A DNA stretch of 64,000 nucleotides from Natronincola ferrireducens (GTDB taxonomy: Bacteria; Bacillota; Clostridia; Peptostreptococcales; Natronincolaceae): assembly GCF_900100845.1 (NCBI RefSeq), contig NZ_FNFP01000002.1, forward strand, positions 310,001 to 374,000, given 5' to 3'. How positions within the stretch are numbered: position 1 is the stretch's first letter; every line of letters starts with the position of its first letter. The notes beneath the pieces were generated by a model. The model saw nothing but the letters and a program-made list of their open reading frames with translations, did not search any database and was not told where the DNA came from. The position numbers were made by a program, and so were the translations under genes. Of the stretch, positions 27,317 to 36,494 are shown one piece after another.

Positions 27317-27925
27317 AAAGCTGATAGCATTCGCTATCAGCTTTAGTCTGTAGTGGTAGCATACTAAGTAAATTTTACGGCTTAGGTCCAGTAGGATTTC
27401 CCAGATTAATACTGCCTGTCGCCATAGCAGCGGTTTCCCTTTAAATTAATCTCTGCCTTGTCACCATAGGCAGGACTGGAGTACCACTTAGTCCGCACTG
27501 TAATCCTTAGTATGCTTCTAATAGAACAGTCTAGGAGTTTTCCTCAACAGTTTAAATTAACTCTTAGCCTCTTTTGCAGAATAGGTTTCAAATAGCAATG
27601 ATTTTCTCCATCGGGCCCTGATATCAAAAACCTGATCCATTTATCTGCCTATTCCACGCAAGGCAGGCTACTCTATAGTTCCCACAATTTGCAAGCACCT
27701 ATAGGTTTCACCCTCTAAAAGATAACTTTTAAAAGGCCTCCACGGAGCGAGGGTCATCGCCCGCATGCCTTTGCGGATCGCCCCCATCCCCTTTACTCCC
27801 AGAAACGACCCCCGACTGGGCGTCAGAAGCCGAAACCAAGAACTTCATCGATGTGCCCTTCAACGGATTTTTAGGCCCGCCTTCCAAGCTAATTTAACTG
27901 ACTAGAATACTGTACCACTACGGAT
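27317..27925 (-). ncRNA. OLE RNA (ornate, large, extremophilic RNA)
   Basis: About 610 nt without a credible reading frame, clearly richer in G+C than its flanks, and directly upstream of oapA. The ends pair: TACCACTAC at 27914-27922 is complementary to GTAGTGGTA at 27350-27358, closing the whole RNA. The 3' end carries a 12-bp stem with a 4-nt loop (27317-27344), weakly followed by T residues. Size, closing helix and position between the ispA group and oapA/dxs match OLE RNA. That RNA forms membrane ribonucleoprotein complexes tied to tolerance of alcohol, cold and Mg2+ stress in alkaliphilic bacilli. Exact ends are estimates. Confidence 0.9.
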
Positions 27926-27962
27926 AACATAGCAATCATTATAGCATATACTTCAATATTTA

Positions 27963-28412
27963 TCAAATCACCAATTTGGCTATTATGATTCCTAAAATAG
28001 CGCCTATCACTACTTCTACTGGTGTATGACCTATTAACTCTTTTAATCTCTGCTCTGTGATTTTTTTCTCTTTTTTATGATGAACATCTTCAATGATCTT
28101 GTTAAGAATAATGGCTTGTTTTCCAACTGCATTTCTTACCCCAGCAGCATCATACATCACCACTAGAGCAAACCCCAATGAAATCGCAAATATTCCAGAA
28201 TCCCATCCATGAACACGACCTATAGCAGTAGTTAAAGCCATAACAAAGGCTGAGTGGGAGCTGGGCATCCCCCCAGAACCTACAAACCTCGATACATTAA
28301 AGTGTTTATCTACTACAAATGTATGGATTACCTTTAAGGACTGTGCAATAAACCAAGCTAATACCGAAGTCAAGAATATTTTGTTATTCAATATACCATC
28401 AAAAAAATCCAC
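27963..28412 (-). CDS. Divergent PAP2 family membrane protein
   Basis: A 149-residue membrane protein of the DUF212/divergent PAP2 group, with GSGGMPSSHSAFVMALTTAIG (histidine of the phosphatase-like motif), VMYDAAGVRNAVGKQAIILN and a C-terminal helix. PAP2 enzymes remove phosphate from lipid phosphates, and a polyprenyl-phosphate substrate is plausible next to ispA (inference). It lies 19 nt after ispA and just upstream of the OLE RNA, so OLE may be co-transcribed with it. Confidence 0.88.
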   Translation of the reverse strand: MDFFDGILNNKIFLTSVLAWFIAQSLKVIHTFVVDKHFNVSRFVGSGGMPSSHSAFVMALTTAIGRVHGWDSGIFAISLGFALVVMYDAAGVRNAVGKQAIILNKIIEDVHHKKEKKITEQRLKELIGHTPVEVVIGAILGIIIAKLVI

Positions 28413-28431
28413 TTACTTTCCTCCTTGTTAT

Positions 28432-29322
28432 TTAAAAATCTCTATTGATGAGATAGTTACTTAATTCATATAAAAATTTAGATTTGGTATCGTACCGGTT
28501 TAATTTTTCATGAACTTCACAGGTTAGCTCTTTTACTCTATTAATAGAATAATCTAATCCATAGAGGGATGGATAGGTTGATTTATTGCTATCCTCATCA
28601 CTTCCTACATGTTTTCCTAGCTTTTCTTCTTCACCAATAATATCTAAAATATCATCCCTGATTTGAAAAGCCAATCCTAGATTCCTACCTATATCCTCCA
28701 TATTCTTTATATCGTCTTTATTAGCTCCAGCTAGGATAGCTCCGACTTTTAAAGGTGCTGCTATCAATGCTGCTGTTTTATTTAAGTGGATATAATCTAT
28801 GGTTTCTTTGTCAATTTTCTTATTTTCACTTTCAAGATCTACAATTTGACCACCTATCATACCATGAACTCCAGCGGCTTTAGCAATCACTTGCATACAT
28901 TCCACATAGGATTTTATATTATCTTCCTTTAATGCCTCCTGCAACATAATTTCAAAGGCGTAATTTAACAATCCATCTCCAGCTAAAATAGCTGTTCCCT
29001 CTCCATAAACCTTGTGATTAGTTAATCTACCCCTACGATAATCATCATTATCCATTGCTGGCAAATCATCATGAATTAGAGAATAAGTATGTATCATTTC
29101 AATAGCACAGGCACAGGGTAGCACCTTATGGGTATCTTCCTTGAAAATTTCATAGGAGGCTATGGCCAGCACCGGTCTAAGTCTTTTTCCCCCACCCATT
29201 AAACTATACTTCATTGCATCAATCAGTGTTTGATTCTTATTATTAGCGTTACCATCTATATACTTTTCTAATTCCCTATTAATCTTTTCTGTATAATTAT
29301 TTAACTGCTGTTTCCAATCCAT
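28432..29322 (-). CDS. ispA: Farnesyl/geranylgeranyl diphosphate synthase
   Basis: A short-chain trans-prenyltransferase of 296 residues. The first aspartate-rich motif is in HDDLPAMDNDDYRRG, preceded by GGGKRLRPVLAIASYE, and the second is FQIRDDILDIIGEEEKLGK. It condenses IPP with allylic diphosphates. It follows xseB with a 3-nt gap, the standard firmicute order xseA-xseB-ispA. Confidence 0.95.
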   Translation of the reverse strand: MDWKQQLNNYTEKINRELEKYIDGNANNKNQTLIDAMKYSLMGGGKRLRPVLAIASYEIFKEDTHKVLPCACAIEMIHTYSLIHDDLPAMDNDDYRRGRLTNHKVYGEGTAILAGDGLLNYAFEIMLQEALKEDNIKSYVECMQVIAKAAGVHGMIGGQIVDLESENKKIDKETIDYIHLNKTAALIAAPLKVGAILAGANKDDIKNMEDIGRNLGLAFQIRDDILDIIGEEEKLGKHVGSDEDSNKSTYPSLYGLDYSINRVKELTCEVHEKLNRYDTKSKFLYELSNYLINRDF

Positions 29323-29325
29323 TTA

Positions 29326-29553
29326 TTATTCCTCCCCATCTGTAAAAGGAATTTCCTCTATCTCTCCCTTTTCTTCAACCATCATTGTTATTTTTCCTTC
29401 AGCCTCATTTAGTTTATCATTACAGAGCCTATATAAATCAATTCCCTCCTGAAATAGATTCAGTCCATCATCTAAAGATAATTCCTTGTTTTCCAATTGT
29501 TCAACAACTTCTTCCAGCCTTTTAAGGGCTTTTTCATAAGACATTTTTTTCAA
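29326..29553 (-). CDS. xseB: Exodeoxyribonuclease VII small subunit
   Basis: A 75-residue small subunit of exonuclease VII, with the family stretch YEKALKRLEEVVEQLENKE and LSLDDGLNLFQEGIDLYR. It begins inside the end of xseA (20-nt overlap) with TTG, 9 nt after GGAGG. An ATG three codons on is possible but worse placed. Confidence 0.95.
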   Translation of the reverse strand: MKKMSYEKALKRLEEVVEQLENKELSLDDGLNLFQEGIDLYRLCNDKLNEAEGKITMMVEEKGEIEEIPFTDGEE

Positions 29554-30766
29554 GAGACTTGTCCTCCTTTGTTAAGCTTATAACCTTTGCATCAATCATA
29601 CCATCCAGTAGATTTACTTTTATTTCTTCATCTTTATTAACATCTGTAATACTTTTAATGACTTTACCTGCTTCAGTGGTTGCTACAGCATAGCCCCTAG
29701 AAAAGACCGACAGGGGACTTAAACTATTTAATCGTTCTACGGTGGCTTCTAGCTTTTCCCTGTGTTGAAGCTTTCTTTGATTCACAACCTTTAACAAGCT
29801 TTTATACAGATTATCCAAGTGCTGTTTTTCATCATATATAAAGTTCAATGGGTATTTAAAGTAGTAGTTATTTTCTACTATATTTAATCGCTGTCTTTCT
29901 TCGGTGATTTTTTTATTTGCTGCAAACAGTAATCTACGATTTAAAGCCTTCAGGGTTGTAACTACATCCACCTGCCTTGGAACAGCTAGTTCTCCAGCTG
30001 CAGATGGAGTAGGTGCCCGGAGATCTGCAACAAAATCAGCTATAGTAAAATCTGTTTCATGTCCCACTGCAGAGATAATGGGAACCTCGCTTCCATGAAT
30101 AGCTCTAGCTACAGCTTCTTCATTAAAAGCCCATAACTCCTCTATAGATCCTCCTCCTCTACCCAGGATAATTACTTCCATATCTTTAAGGGTATTACAC
30201 ATTTTAATAGCTTTTACAATAGAGGGCACGGCATCCTGTCCCTGCACAGATACAGGAAAAATATGCAAATCTACCTTTGGAAACCTTCTTTTTATTACCG
30301 ATAGGATATCTCTTATTGCAGCACCTGTAGGTGAAGTTATGATTCCAATTTTTCGTGGGATTAATGGTAAGTTTTTTTTCTTTAAGGGTTCAAATAAGCC
30401 TTCCTTTTCAAGCTTGTTCTTTAACTGCTGAAATGCTATATACAAATCTCCTATACCTATCATGTCAATTTCATTAACATATAATTGATATTGTCCATCC
30501 CTTTCATATAGAGAAATATAGCCTTTAGCTATAATGTTATCTCCATCTTCAGGAATAGTTTCTAATTTTTCACAATTGGATTTAAACATAACACAAGGAA
30601 TTTTACTATGCCCATCCTTTAATGTAAAATACATATGACCACTACTATGTAATTTAACATTAGATAATTCACCCTTTACATAGATATTATAAAGGATAGG
30701 ATCACTAGTTAAAAGTCGTTTTATATAATTATTTACCTGAGAAACCGATAGGGCTTTTATCTCCAT
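29534..30766 (-). CDS. xseA: Exodeoxyribonuclease VII large subunit
   Basis: The catalytic subunit, 410 residues, which degrades single-stranded DNA from both ends. It has an N-terminal OB fold (VKGELSNVKLHSSGHMYFTL) and a catalytic core with GIITSPTGAAIRDI, ILGRGGGSIEELWAFN, ISAVGHETDFTIADFVAD and RAPTPSAA, followed by a coiled coil. It lies between the M22-like gene and xseB in a single operon. Confidence 0.96.
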   Translation of the reverse strand: MEIKALSVSQVNNYIKRLLTSDPILYNIYVKGELSNVKLHSSGHMYFTLKDGHSKIPCVMFKSNCEKLETIPEDGDNIIAKGYISLYERDGQYQLYVNEIDMIGIGDLYIAFQQLKNKLEKEGLFEPLKKKNLPLIPRKIGIITSPTGAAIRDILSVIKRRFPKVDLHIFPVSVQGQDAVPSIVKAIKMCNTLKDMEVIILGRGGGSIEELWAFNEEAVARAIHGSEVPIISAVGHETDFTIADFVADLRAPTPSAAGELAVPRQVDVVTTLKALNRRLLFAANKKITEERQRLNIVENNYYFKYPLNFIYDEKQHLDNLYKSLLKVVNQRKLQHREKLEATVERLNSLSPLSVFSRGYAVATTEAGKVIKSITDVNKDEEIKVNLLDGMIDAKVISLTKEDKSLEKNVL

Positions 30767-30775
30767 CTTATCACC

Positions 30776-31741
30776 TTACTTTAATTGTTTTTTATGGTCC
30801 AAATAGCTTTCTACACCTAAAACAGCAATCCCTACCCCATTGTCTGAACAATATTGGCCATCACCAAAGTACAGCTTTAACCTCTTCTGTAGTTTATCCT
30901 GCAGGTAGCTTCTAATTATTTTATTAGAGGCTACTCCACCAACAAACAATATTTCATCACTAGGATAAGACTTTAAAAGATTATCAATCCACTTGTATAA
31001 TGATCTAGCAACACATTGAAAAACACCATAGGCTATTTCTACTGGGTTGCTGGCTTCTTTTATTTCTCTTTGAAAATGGGTTTCTGGTCCAGAAAAACTA
31101 ATATAGTTTCCCTTAACAGATATAGGTGGATTTCCCTTTAGTAACTGCAAGTCTTGATTTTCTAGAATTTTTTCTAAATGAGGTCCAGCAGGAAAGGGAA
31201 GATTAAGCTTTACACCAATTCTGTCAATAAACTGTCCTGCACTAATATCAGTGGTGCCACCTATTATTTCAATTTCATAGCCTATATCCTTAGGAATTAC
31301 CTTTAGAGCCTCCGTTGTACCACCAGATAGATGAAGGGCTAAAAAGGGTTTTGAAGGCTTTACGCCTGTAGACCATAATCCTGCTTTAATATGTCCTTCC
31401 TGATGACTAAACCCATAAAAAGCCACATCCCATAAATTACTCATGGTTTTGCCAAAGGATTCTGCCGCCAAAAACACAGGCATATAGGAATCCTCTATAG
31501 GTCTTGGCTTTATAGCACTACTTATTGCTACTATTTCATAGCCAGAGGTCCTCTGTGCCAGCAGAGGCAAACCCTTTATATGGTGAAATAAAGCCTCCGA
31601 TTGTCTTAATCCTAAGTTCCCCTTTTTAACCGGCAAAAGTATTCTCTCATCTTGAATAAGCTGACCTTGAAGATTTACTACCCCTAAAGATGTTGTATAG
31701 TTACTGGTATCTAGGCCTATAACAACCTTTTCCTTAGTCAT
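30776..31741 (-). CDS. Peptidase M22/Kae1-like glycoprotease family protein (TsaD paralogue)
   Basis: A 321-residue ASKHA-fold protein related to TsaD. It has VIGLDTSNYTTSLGVV at the start, a metal-type motif in FSHQEGHIKAG, LALHLSGGTTEALKV and EILFVGGVASNKII. It is not the canonical t6A enzyme: its HxEGH region and length differ, and it recurs in Firmicutes beside nusB/xseA. Function is unknown. The ATG at 31741 overlaps the nusB stop by 8 nt, which decides the start over one at 31768. Confidence 0.82.
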   Translation of the reverse strand: MTKEKVVIGLDTSNYTTSLGVVNLQGQLIQDERILLPVKKGNLGLRQSEALFHHIKGLPLLAQRTSGYEIVAISSAIKPRPIEDSYMPVFLAAESFGKTMSNLWDVAFYGFSHQEGHIKAGLWSTGVKPSKPFLALHLSGGTTEALKVIPKDIGYEIEIIGGTTDISAGQFIDRIGVKLNLPFPAGPHLEKILENQDLQLLKGNPPISVKGNYISFSGPETHFQREIKEASNPVEIAYGVFQCVARSLYKWIDNLLKSYPSDEILFVGGVASNKIIRSYLQDKLQKRLKLYFGDGQYCSDNGVGIAVLGVESYLDHKKQLK

Positions 31742-32150
31742 GCTTTTTAATGCCTTCTTTTTCCACAAATTTTCCTAATATACCGTTTATAAAAGAGGTG
31801 GATTCATCGCTACTATACTTTTTAGCCAGCTCTACAGCCTCATTAATAGATACATTATAGGGGATATCCTCCATATGTAAAATTTCTATTACGGCTAACT
31901 GCAAAATTGCCAAATCTACTTTTGCAATACGATCTAATGTCCAGCCAATTGCATATTTCTTTATAAGCCCATTGACTTCTTCTATATGCTGAATACTACT
32001 ACTGATGACAGTATGTACGTACTGACCCTGACTATCCTCTCTTTCATCAGAAGATAGATAATTATCCAGTATTTCTATATTGTATTCTTTATTCATAAGC
32101 ATCTCAAACAATATCTTCATACATAATTCTCTAGCTAATTTTCTATTCAT
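31734..32150 (-). CDS. nusB: Transcription antitermination factor NusB
   Basis: A 138-residue all-helical protein that binds boxA RNA with S10 and aids rRNA transcription. It shows the family N terminus (RKLARELCMKILFEM), WTLDRIAKVDLAILQLAVIEIL and PYNVSINEAVELAKKY, then INGILGKF. It begins the operon running to xseA, ispA and probably OLE/dxs. Confidence 0.95.
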   Translation of the reverse strand: MNRKLARELCMKILFEMLMNKEYNIEILDNYLSSDEREDSQGQYVHTVISSSIQHIEEVNGLIKKYAIGWTLDRIAKVDLAILQLAVIEILHMEDIPYNVSINEAVELAKKYSSDESTSFINGILGKFVEKEGIKKHD

Positions 32151-32397
32151 AATATGTAATTATCCTCCTAATTTATAACTTTCAAATTTGATTGTATTTC
32201 TATAAAATACTATATATCAAAATAGTACCCAAAACTACATTTTTTTATAATCCATAGGAAATTATAAATCTTTAAATCATCTTTTAAGTCCTTCAAAGGA
32301 TAACTTTATTTATACTGCAGGTCATTTGAAGGTTGTCCAAAAAGCGACTGCTGAAAATTTATAAATTTATGTCCTTAGCTTATACAAGGTGAAACTC

Positions 32398-32429
32398 AAA
32401 CTAACCCTCTGATACCAGAGGGTTAGTTT
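32398..32429 (-). terminator. Hairpin after the Asp23-family gene
   Basis: A perfect 14-bp stem (32398-32411 with 32416-32429) with a 4-nt loop, 13 nt past the stop codon. The T run on the minus strand is weak (GAGTTTC), so termination may be partial. The rest of the 291-nt gap up to nusB (32151-32441) holds an 8-bp CCTTCAAA/TTTGAAGG inverted repeat and nothing else that I recognise. Confidence 0.6.
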
Positions 32430-32441
32430 GGAATGAAATTT

Positions 32442-32828
32442 TTAATTTTTATTAGGGAGATTTTCTTCCGCGACCTCCTTAGGAAAACTAACCCCTTGAA
32501 TATGAATATTTACATCCATAACGGTGATACCCGTCATACTTTCTATCGTAGTTTTTACATTGTCCTGAATGTTCCAAGCTATATCTGGAATTTTTGTTCC
32601 ATAATCAACAATAATATATAAATCTATGGCTACACCATCATTGGAAACTTCAATTTTCACACCCTTTGACAAGCTCTTTTTTCCTAAAATTTCAGCTATA
32701 CCATCCACTAAGCCCCCACTCATTCCACATACCCCTTGCACTTCGGTGGCTGCTAAGCCTGCTATAGTTGCTATAACTTCATCTGCTATTTTCACTTCTC
32801 CGTATTCTAGCTTTTCAAGTGCATCCAT
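32442..32828 (-). CDS. yqhY: Asp23/Gls24 family protein (YqhY-like)
   Basis: A 128-residue Asp23/Gls24 domain protein with GEVKIADEVIATIAGLAATEVQGV, VSNDGVAIDLYIIVDYGTKIPDIA and VMDVNIHIQGVSF. In Bacillus the yqhY gene lies between spoIIIAH/acc and nusB and has been tied to lipid synthesis control. The same position here supports that name. GGAGGTATAG precedes the ATG. It lies between spoIIIAH and nusB and is closed by a hairpin. Confidence 0.88.
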   Translation of the reverse strand: MDALEKLEYGEVKIADEVIATIAGLAATEVQGVCGMSGGLVDGIAEILGKKSLSKGVKIEVSNDGVAIDLYIIVDYGTKIPDIAWNIQDNVKTTIESMTGITVMDVNIHIQGVSFPKEVAEENLPNKN

Positions 32829-32910
32829 TTCTATACCTCCTAAGGATAACCTATAAAAAATTACTTTATTTAATTATTATACCAAATTCAATCTCCATTG
32901 ACAAACACTT

Positions 32911-33648
32911 CTACTTTTTACTCATAATTGTTATCCCATCCATCCCTATATTTGTCTCCCGTCTTATAACATCAACAATTTGTGCTACATCCTTTTCTGT
33001 TAAGACTTGACTATTTACCACAACGTTAATGGAATTATCTGTTAAGTATACGATGGCATCACTAAAGCCTTTAGCTATAATCATATTTTCAATTAACACT
33101 TCTTTTTCAGTACTAGCTATCACCTCTAACTTTATACTTTCGGCCTGCATTCTTATATCTTCACTAGTCAGTTGATTGTTTATCATATCATTTAGATGAC
33201 TAATCATCTCACTTCGTTTTTTATCTCTTTCAAGCTTACTTTCAATAAAATAAATACTACTTTTCATTGACTCCTTGCTAGTAATTGTTTCTGCAATCCG
33301 ATTATTGGTTTCCTGTGCCAAATCAGTAACCTCATTAAAGCTTCTACTATCCACAATTTGTGCTTCATCAAAATCATCTTGAGTGTTACCCTCTTGTATA
33401 TCTTCTAGAACCTCTAGATCGTCTAGCTCAACACCCTCCATACTATCTAATAAAGCTAATTCCTCCTCAAGTAAATCCATCATCACACCACTTTCCTCTA
33501 ACATGGTCATTCTATATTGTTCTAATTCACTGGAGGTCTGTAGTAGAGATTGTTTGTTTAAATTGTAGTTTACATATCCAATAAGTCCCAACATCATTAC
33601 CAAAGAAAAAATAATAAAATTTTTTTTACCTGTTTTTGAAATTTTCAT
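32911..33648 (-). CDS. spoIIIAH: Stage III sporulation protein AH
   Basis: A mother-cell membrane protein of 245 residues that meets forespore SpoIIQ across the intermembrane space, forming part of the feeding-tube channel. It has one N-terminal membrane helix (about 11-29), an acidic, coiled-coil linker (about 45-110), and a C-terminal ring-building domain with IVYLTDNSINVVV and VAQIVDVIRRETNIGMDGITI. It is the last gene of the spoIIIA operon. Confidence 0.93.
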   Translation of the reverse strand: MKISKTGKKNFIIFSLVMMLGLIGYVNYNLNKQSLLQTSSELEQYRMTMLEESGVMMDLLEEELALLDSMEGVELDDLEVLEDIQEGNTQDDFDEAQIVDSRSFNEVTDLAQETNNRIAETITSKESMKSSIYFIESKLERDKKRSEMISHLNDMINNQLTSEDIRMQAESIKLEVIASTEKEVLIENMIIAKGFSDAIVYLTDNSINVVVNSQVLTEKDVAQIVDVIRRETNIGMDGITIMSKK

Positions 33649-33663
33649 ATTAATTCCCCCTTA

Positions 33664-34254
33664 CTAGTTTTTGGAATATACCTGTACCTTATGTCCCGGC
33701 ACCTGTAGAACTGTTTTTACTGCATCATATAATTTAGCCTTTACTTCTATATTCTCTGCACCCTCCGCCACTACAATTACGCCATTTACCTGAGGCTTTA
33801 TTTCCTTTAAAACCAATGGTTTATGACCACTGGGTTCATTGGCTATAACAATCGTTTCGGTGGTGCTTTCTGAAATCATTGTTCTTGTACCACCATTGGA
33901 ATCCTTCTCCTCCGTTGTATCTGCAGATCTAGTACTATTGGATGCAGGAATAATTTCTGATCCCATTTCGAGAGTAATCATAACCTCCACTTCTCCAACA
34001 CCTCTTATTGTCTCTAATATTCTTTTTAATCTATATTCCACAATTTCTTCCTCTGTCATGGCTTGTTGAGGCTGCTGTACCAGCACATCCCCCAGTGGAT
34101 CCTCATAGGTATTTCTTGTCTTAGAATCCCTTGATAAAAAATCACTGGATACAATCAAAGCCATCAATGCTATTGCCAGTAAAACTAAAATATTGGCCAT
34201 ATACTTTTTAGAAAATAATTCCTTCAGTATATCGTTTAAATTTTTACCCCTCAT
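33664..34254 (-). CDS. spoIIIAG: Stage III sporulation protein AG
   Basis: A 196-residue ring-forming component of the sporulation channel. One membrane helix lies at about 19-38; the RBM-like domain has ILETIRGVGEVEVMITLEMG and VNGVIVVAEGAENIEVKAKL. A Thr/Ser-rich insert (about 105-135) forms the family's characteristic beta extension. Position between IIIAF and IIIAH confirms the call. Confidence 0.94.
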   Translation of the reverse strand: MRGKNLNDILKELFSKKYMANILVLLAIALMALIVSSDFLSRDSKTRNTYEDPLGDVLVQQPQQAMTEEEIVEYRLKRILETIRGVGEVEVMITLEMGSEIIPASNSTRSADTTEEKDSNGGTRTMISESTTETIVIANEPSGHKPLVLKEIKPQVNGVIVVAEGAENIEVKAKLYDAVKTVLQVPGHKVQVYSKN

Positions 34255-34269
34255 CTCTTATCCCCCTTT

Positions 34270-34893
34270 TTATTTATCCTTTAGTATATAAATATTTATG
34301 TTGTCCTTTGGTAAATTGTAGTAAATACTAAAATCATTTTTAATTCTTTCCCCTTCATTATCTATCAATATGCTTCCAGCCTCTACAGTATTATCATTTT
34401 CGTTAAGTAGAACATTAATTTTTACAGGTTCAATATCTTTTTTTTCTATGTTAACTTTTTTATAGGCTTTTAATGTTATATCCACCCCATAAATCATTCC
34501 AAGATTACTTTGATCCTTCTCTTCTACCTCCAGTTGTATATTTTCTACACCATAATCCGATATAGCTTCTATCCGATGCTCCATTTGTTGAATTAAGTTC
34601 TCCTTATATAAAGCCATCACCATCTCGGTTTGCACATAATCCTTCTGGTGAGAAATTGTATTTTTTATGGTTGTATGCTCCATCTGATTAGAAGCCTCTA
34701 AAATTTTATTTCCTAGATCTACATCTCCCTTAATCACTTGAAACACTGGACTTAAAATTACAATCATAATCAGTAGACCTACAACAACATTAATATACCT
34801 TTTGTTATCAGAATTTGGTATTAATATTTCTACAAAGGTAATAAATACAATAATTGACACAATCGTTATAATCCATTCTCTAATAATGTCCAC
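34270..34893 (-). CDS. spoIIIAF: Stage III sporulation protein AF
   Basis: A 207-residue protein with two N-terminal membrane helices (IIREWIITIVSIIVFITFVEIL and a second ending in ILSPVFQVI) and a soluble C-terminal domain. I place the start at GTG 34893 (VDIIREW), which has AGGTAGGTG upstream and avoids overlap with spoIIIAE. An open frame runs upstream to 35028, but that part is out of family and lies inside spoIIIAE. Confidence 0.92.
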   Translation of the reverse strand: MDIIREWIITIVSIIVFITFVEILIPNSDNKRYINVVVGLLIMIVILSPVFQVIKGDVDLGNKILEASNQMEHTTIKNTISHQKDYVQTEMVMALYKENLIQQMEHRIEAISDYGVENIQLEVEEKDQSNLGMIYGVDITLKAYKKVNIEKKDIEPVKINVLLNENDNTVEAGSILIDNEGERIKNDFSIYYNLPKDNINIYILKDK

Positions 34894-34901
34894 AAAATCA
34901 C

Positions 34902-36083
34902 CTACCTCATCATTACAGTTATGTTGCCGGTACTTATGATAATAGTTATTGTCATGAAAAACATGATGGCTACAGAGCTTACAGTAGCAAATAATAAAAT
35001 CAGTGCGTTGCTCATACTGTTGAGACAATCCACCAGTCCATTCTCTGATATTGGTTCTATTAGAGCCGCCGCCAGCTTATACACAATAATAAGGGCTAAT
35101 ATTTTTATCATAGGCATCAAACACAATAGAAAGATAGATATTAAACCAATTGCCCCCACTGCATTTTTTAGTATGAGGGAGCATCCTATCACCGTATCCA
35201 TTGCATCCGAGAGAAAACCTCCTACTATTGGTATAAACTTGTCTACAGCAAATTTAGCCGTTCGTATCGTAACACCATCTACAGTAGCTGCGGTAATCCC
35301 CTGTATAGATATAATCCCTACAAAGGCTGTTAAAACAAATCCTAAAATAACAGCAGCTGACTGCTTTAGTAAACTAGCTAATTTTGTTACTTGGATTTTA
35401 GAGGATAAATTGTTTACAATAGTCAGTACAGCTGAAAATAGGATTAATGGCAGGATGATGGTTTTAATGATGGTCCCCACAAAGCCTATAGCACCCAACA
35501 AAATAGGATGTAAAAAGGCCGAGGTGGTTATACCTCCTATAGCCATTAACATTGCCAAGAGCACCGGCATTAAAGCCTGCATGAAGCTCACCATCAAATC
35601 TATCGTTTCCTTTCCTATATGAACAGCTATCATAAAGCTTTTTATGGAAATACTGATAATCACTAGGTAGCATACATTATAAGCCAGTTTTCCAACCACT
35701 TCATTTTCAAAAGCACTTTGTAAGTTCTTTAGAACCGCACAAATAGATGCCAATATAATAATTTGCACCAACAGCCTCCAGTTGGCAATTACTTCACGAA
35801 ATAAAAATCTAACACTTCCTTTTAAAAGCTCATTAAAGGAAATTGTGCTTTCTCCCTTTAACACGTTGATAATGAAGGCTTTGAATTCTATTTTAGGTAT
35901 ATATTCCTCTAAATCCCTATTGATAACATCCATGATCTCCTGTAATTCCTGGGTTTCTAGTCTTTCTATTTGATTTTGTATTATTTTCTCTGGTGTCAAT
36001 CCATCCTCCTGACCCCATACAATAGAAAATAGAAAAAAGTAGCAGCATAGGGTCACAACAAAGATTTTTATAATTTTATTCAT
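34902..36083 (-). CDS. spoIIIAE: Stage III sporulation protein AE
   Basis: A polytopic membrane protein of about 393 residues with a signal peptide (KIIKIFVVTLCCYFFLFSIV-WG) and about eight hydrophobic segments, including the family stretch LLKQSAAVILGFVLTAFVGI. It is likely part of the SpoIIIA transenvelope complex. The ATG at 36083 is my choice; in-frame ATG 36089 and GTG 36092 also exist and spacing does not decide clearly. Confidence 0.93.
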   Translation of the reverse strand: MNKIIKIFVVTLCCYFFLFSIVWGQEDGLTPEKIIQNQIERLETQELQEIMDVINRDLEEYIPKIEFKAFIINVLKGESTISFNELLKGSVRFLFREVIANWRLLVQIIILASICAVLKNLQSAFENEVVGKLAYNVCYLVIISISIKSFMIAVHIGKETIDLMVSFMQALMPVLLAMLMAIGGITTSAFLHPILLGAIGFVGTIIKTIILPLILFSAVLTIVNNLSSKIQVTKLASLLKQSAAVILGFVLTAFVGIISIQGITAATVDGVTIRTAKFAVDKFIPIVGGFLSDAMDTVIGCSLILKNAVGAIGLISIFLLCLMPMIKILALIIVYKLAAALIEPISENGLVDCLNSMSNALILLFATVSSVAIMFFMTITIIISTGNITVMMR

Positions 36084-36095
36084 CCACATCACATC

Positions 36096-36482
36096 CTAGG
36101 GTACTATGTTAATAATCAGGTCCATCAATGATACTAAGATTGGAACTGCCATAACCATAATTAAGATTTTCCCTGCAAACTCTATTTTTGATGCAATCAA
36201 ACCTTCTCCTGCATCCTTGCAAACCTGGGCTCCGAATTCAGCTATATATGCAATTCCAACAATTTTTAGTATCGTAGATAAATAAATATCATCGATGTTG
36301 ATTTTATTTGCCATTTGATTAAGAATTTCAATCACCGATTGCAGTTTCGTTGCCACCATGATGAAGATAATAATTCCAGTGGCTAAGGCTATGTACATAC
36401 CAATTTCTGGTTTTTGATTTTTTACAACAACTGATAAGACTGCAGCCACTAGGCCTAAAGCTACAATTTGAAAAATATCCAT
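36096..36482 (-). CDS. spoIIIAD: Stage III sporulation protein AD
   Basis: A 128-residue membrane protein with the AC/AD fold: four hydrophobic segments with VVVKNQKPEIGMYIALATGIII and AEFGAQVCKDAGEGLIASKIE. Part of the SpoIIIA channel in the mother-cell membrane. Located between spoIIIAC (12-nt gap) and spoIIIAE. Confidence 0.95.
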   Translation of the reverse strand: MDIFQIVALGLVAAVLSVVVKNQKPEIGMYIALATGIIIFIMVATKLQSVIEILNQMANKINIDDIYLSTILKIVGIAYIAEFGAQVCKDAGEGLIASKIEFAGKILIMVMAVPILVSLMDLIINIVP

Positions 36483-36494
36483 TTTATCACACCC

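Noticed and set aside
27317-27925. RNase P RNA, tmRNA or 6S RNA instead of OLE
   Set aside because: RNase P and tmRNA signatures are missing, the RNA is too long for 6S, and the oapA/dxs neighbourhood fits OLE.
34894-35028. N-terminal extension of spoIIIAF
   Set aside because: Overlaps spoIIIAE, is Cys/His-rich and unlike the family; the GTG at 34893 fits better.
34921-35622. 233-codon plus-strand open frame
   Set aside because: Lies wholly inside spoIIIAE and its overlap on the other strand; no ribosome site or known motif, and spoIIIAE is unmistakable.
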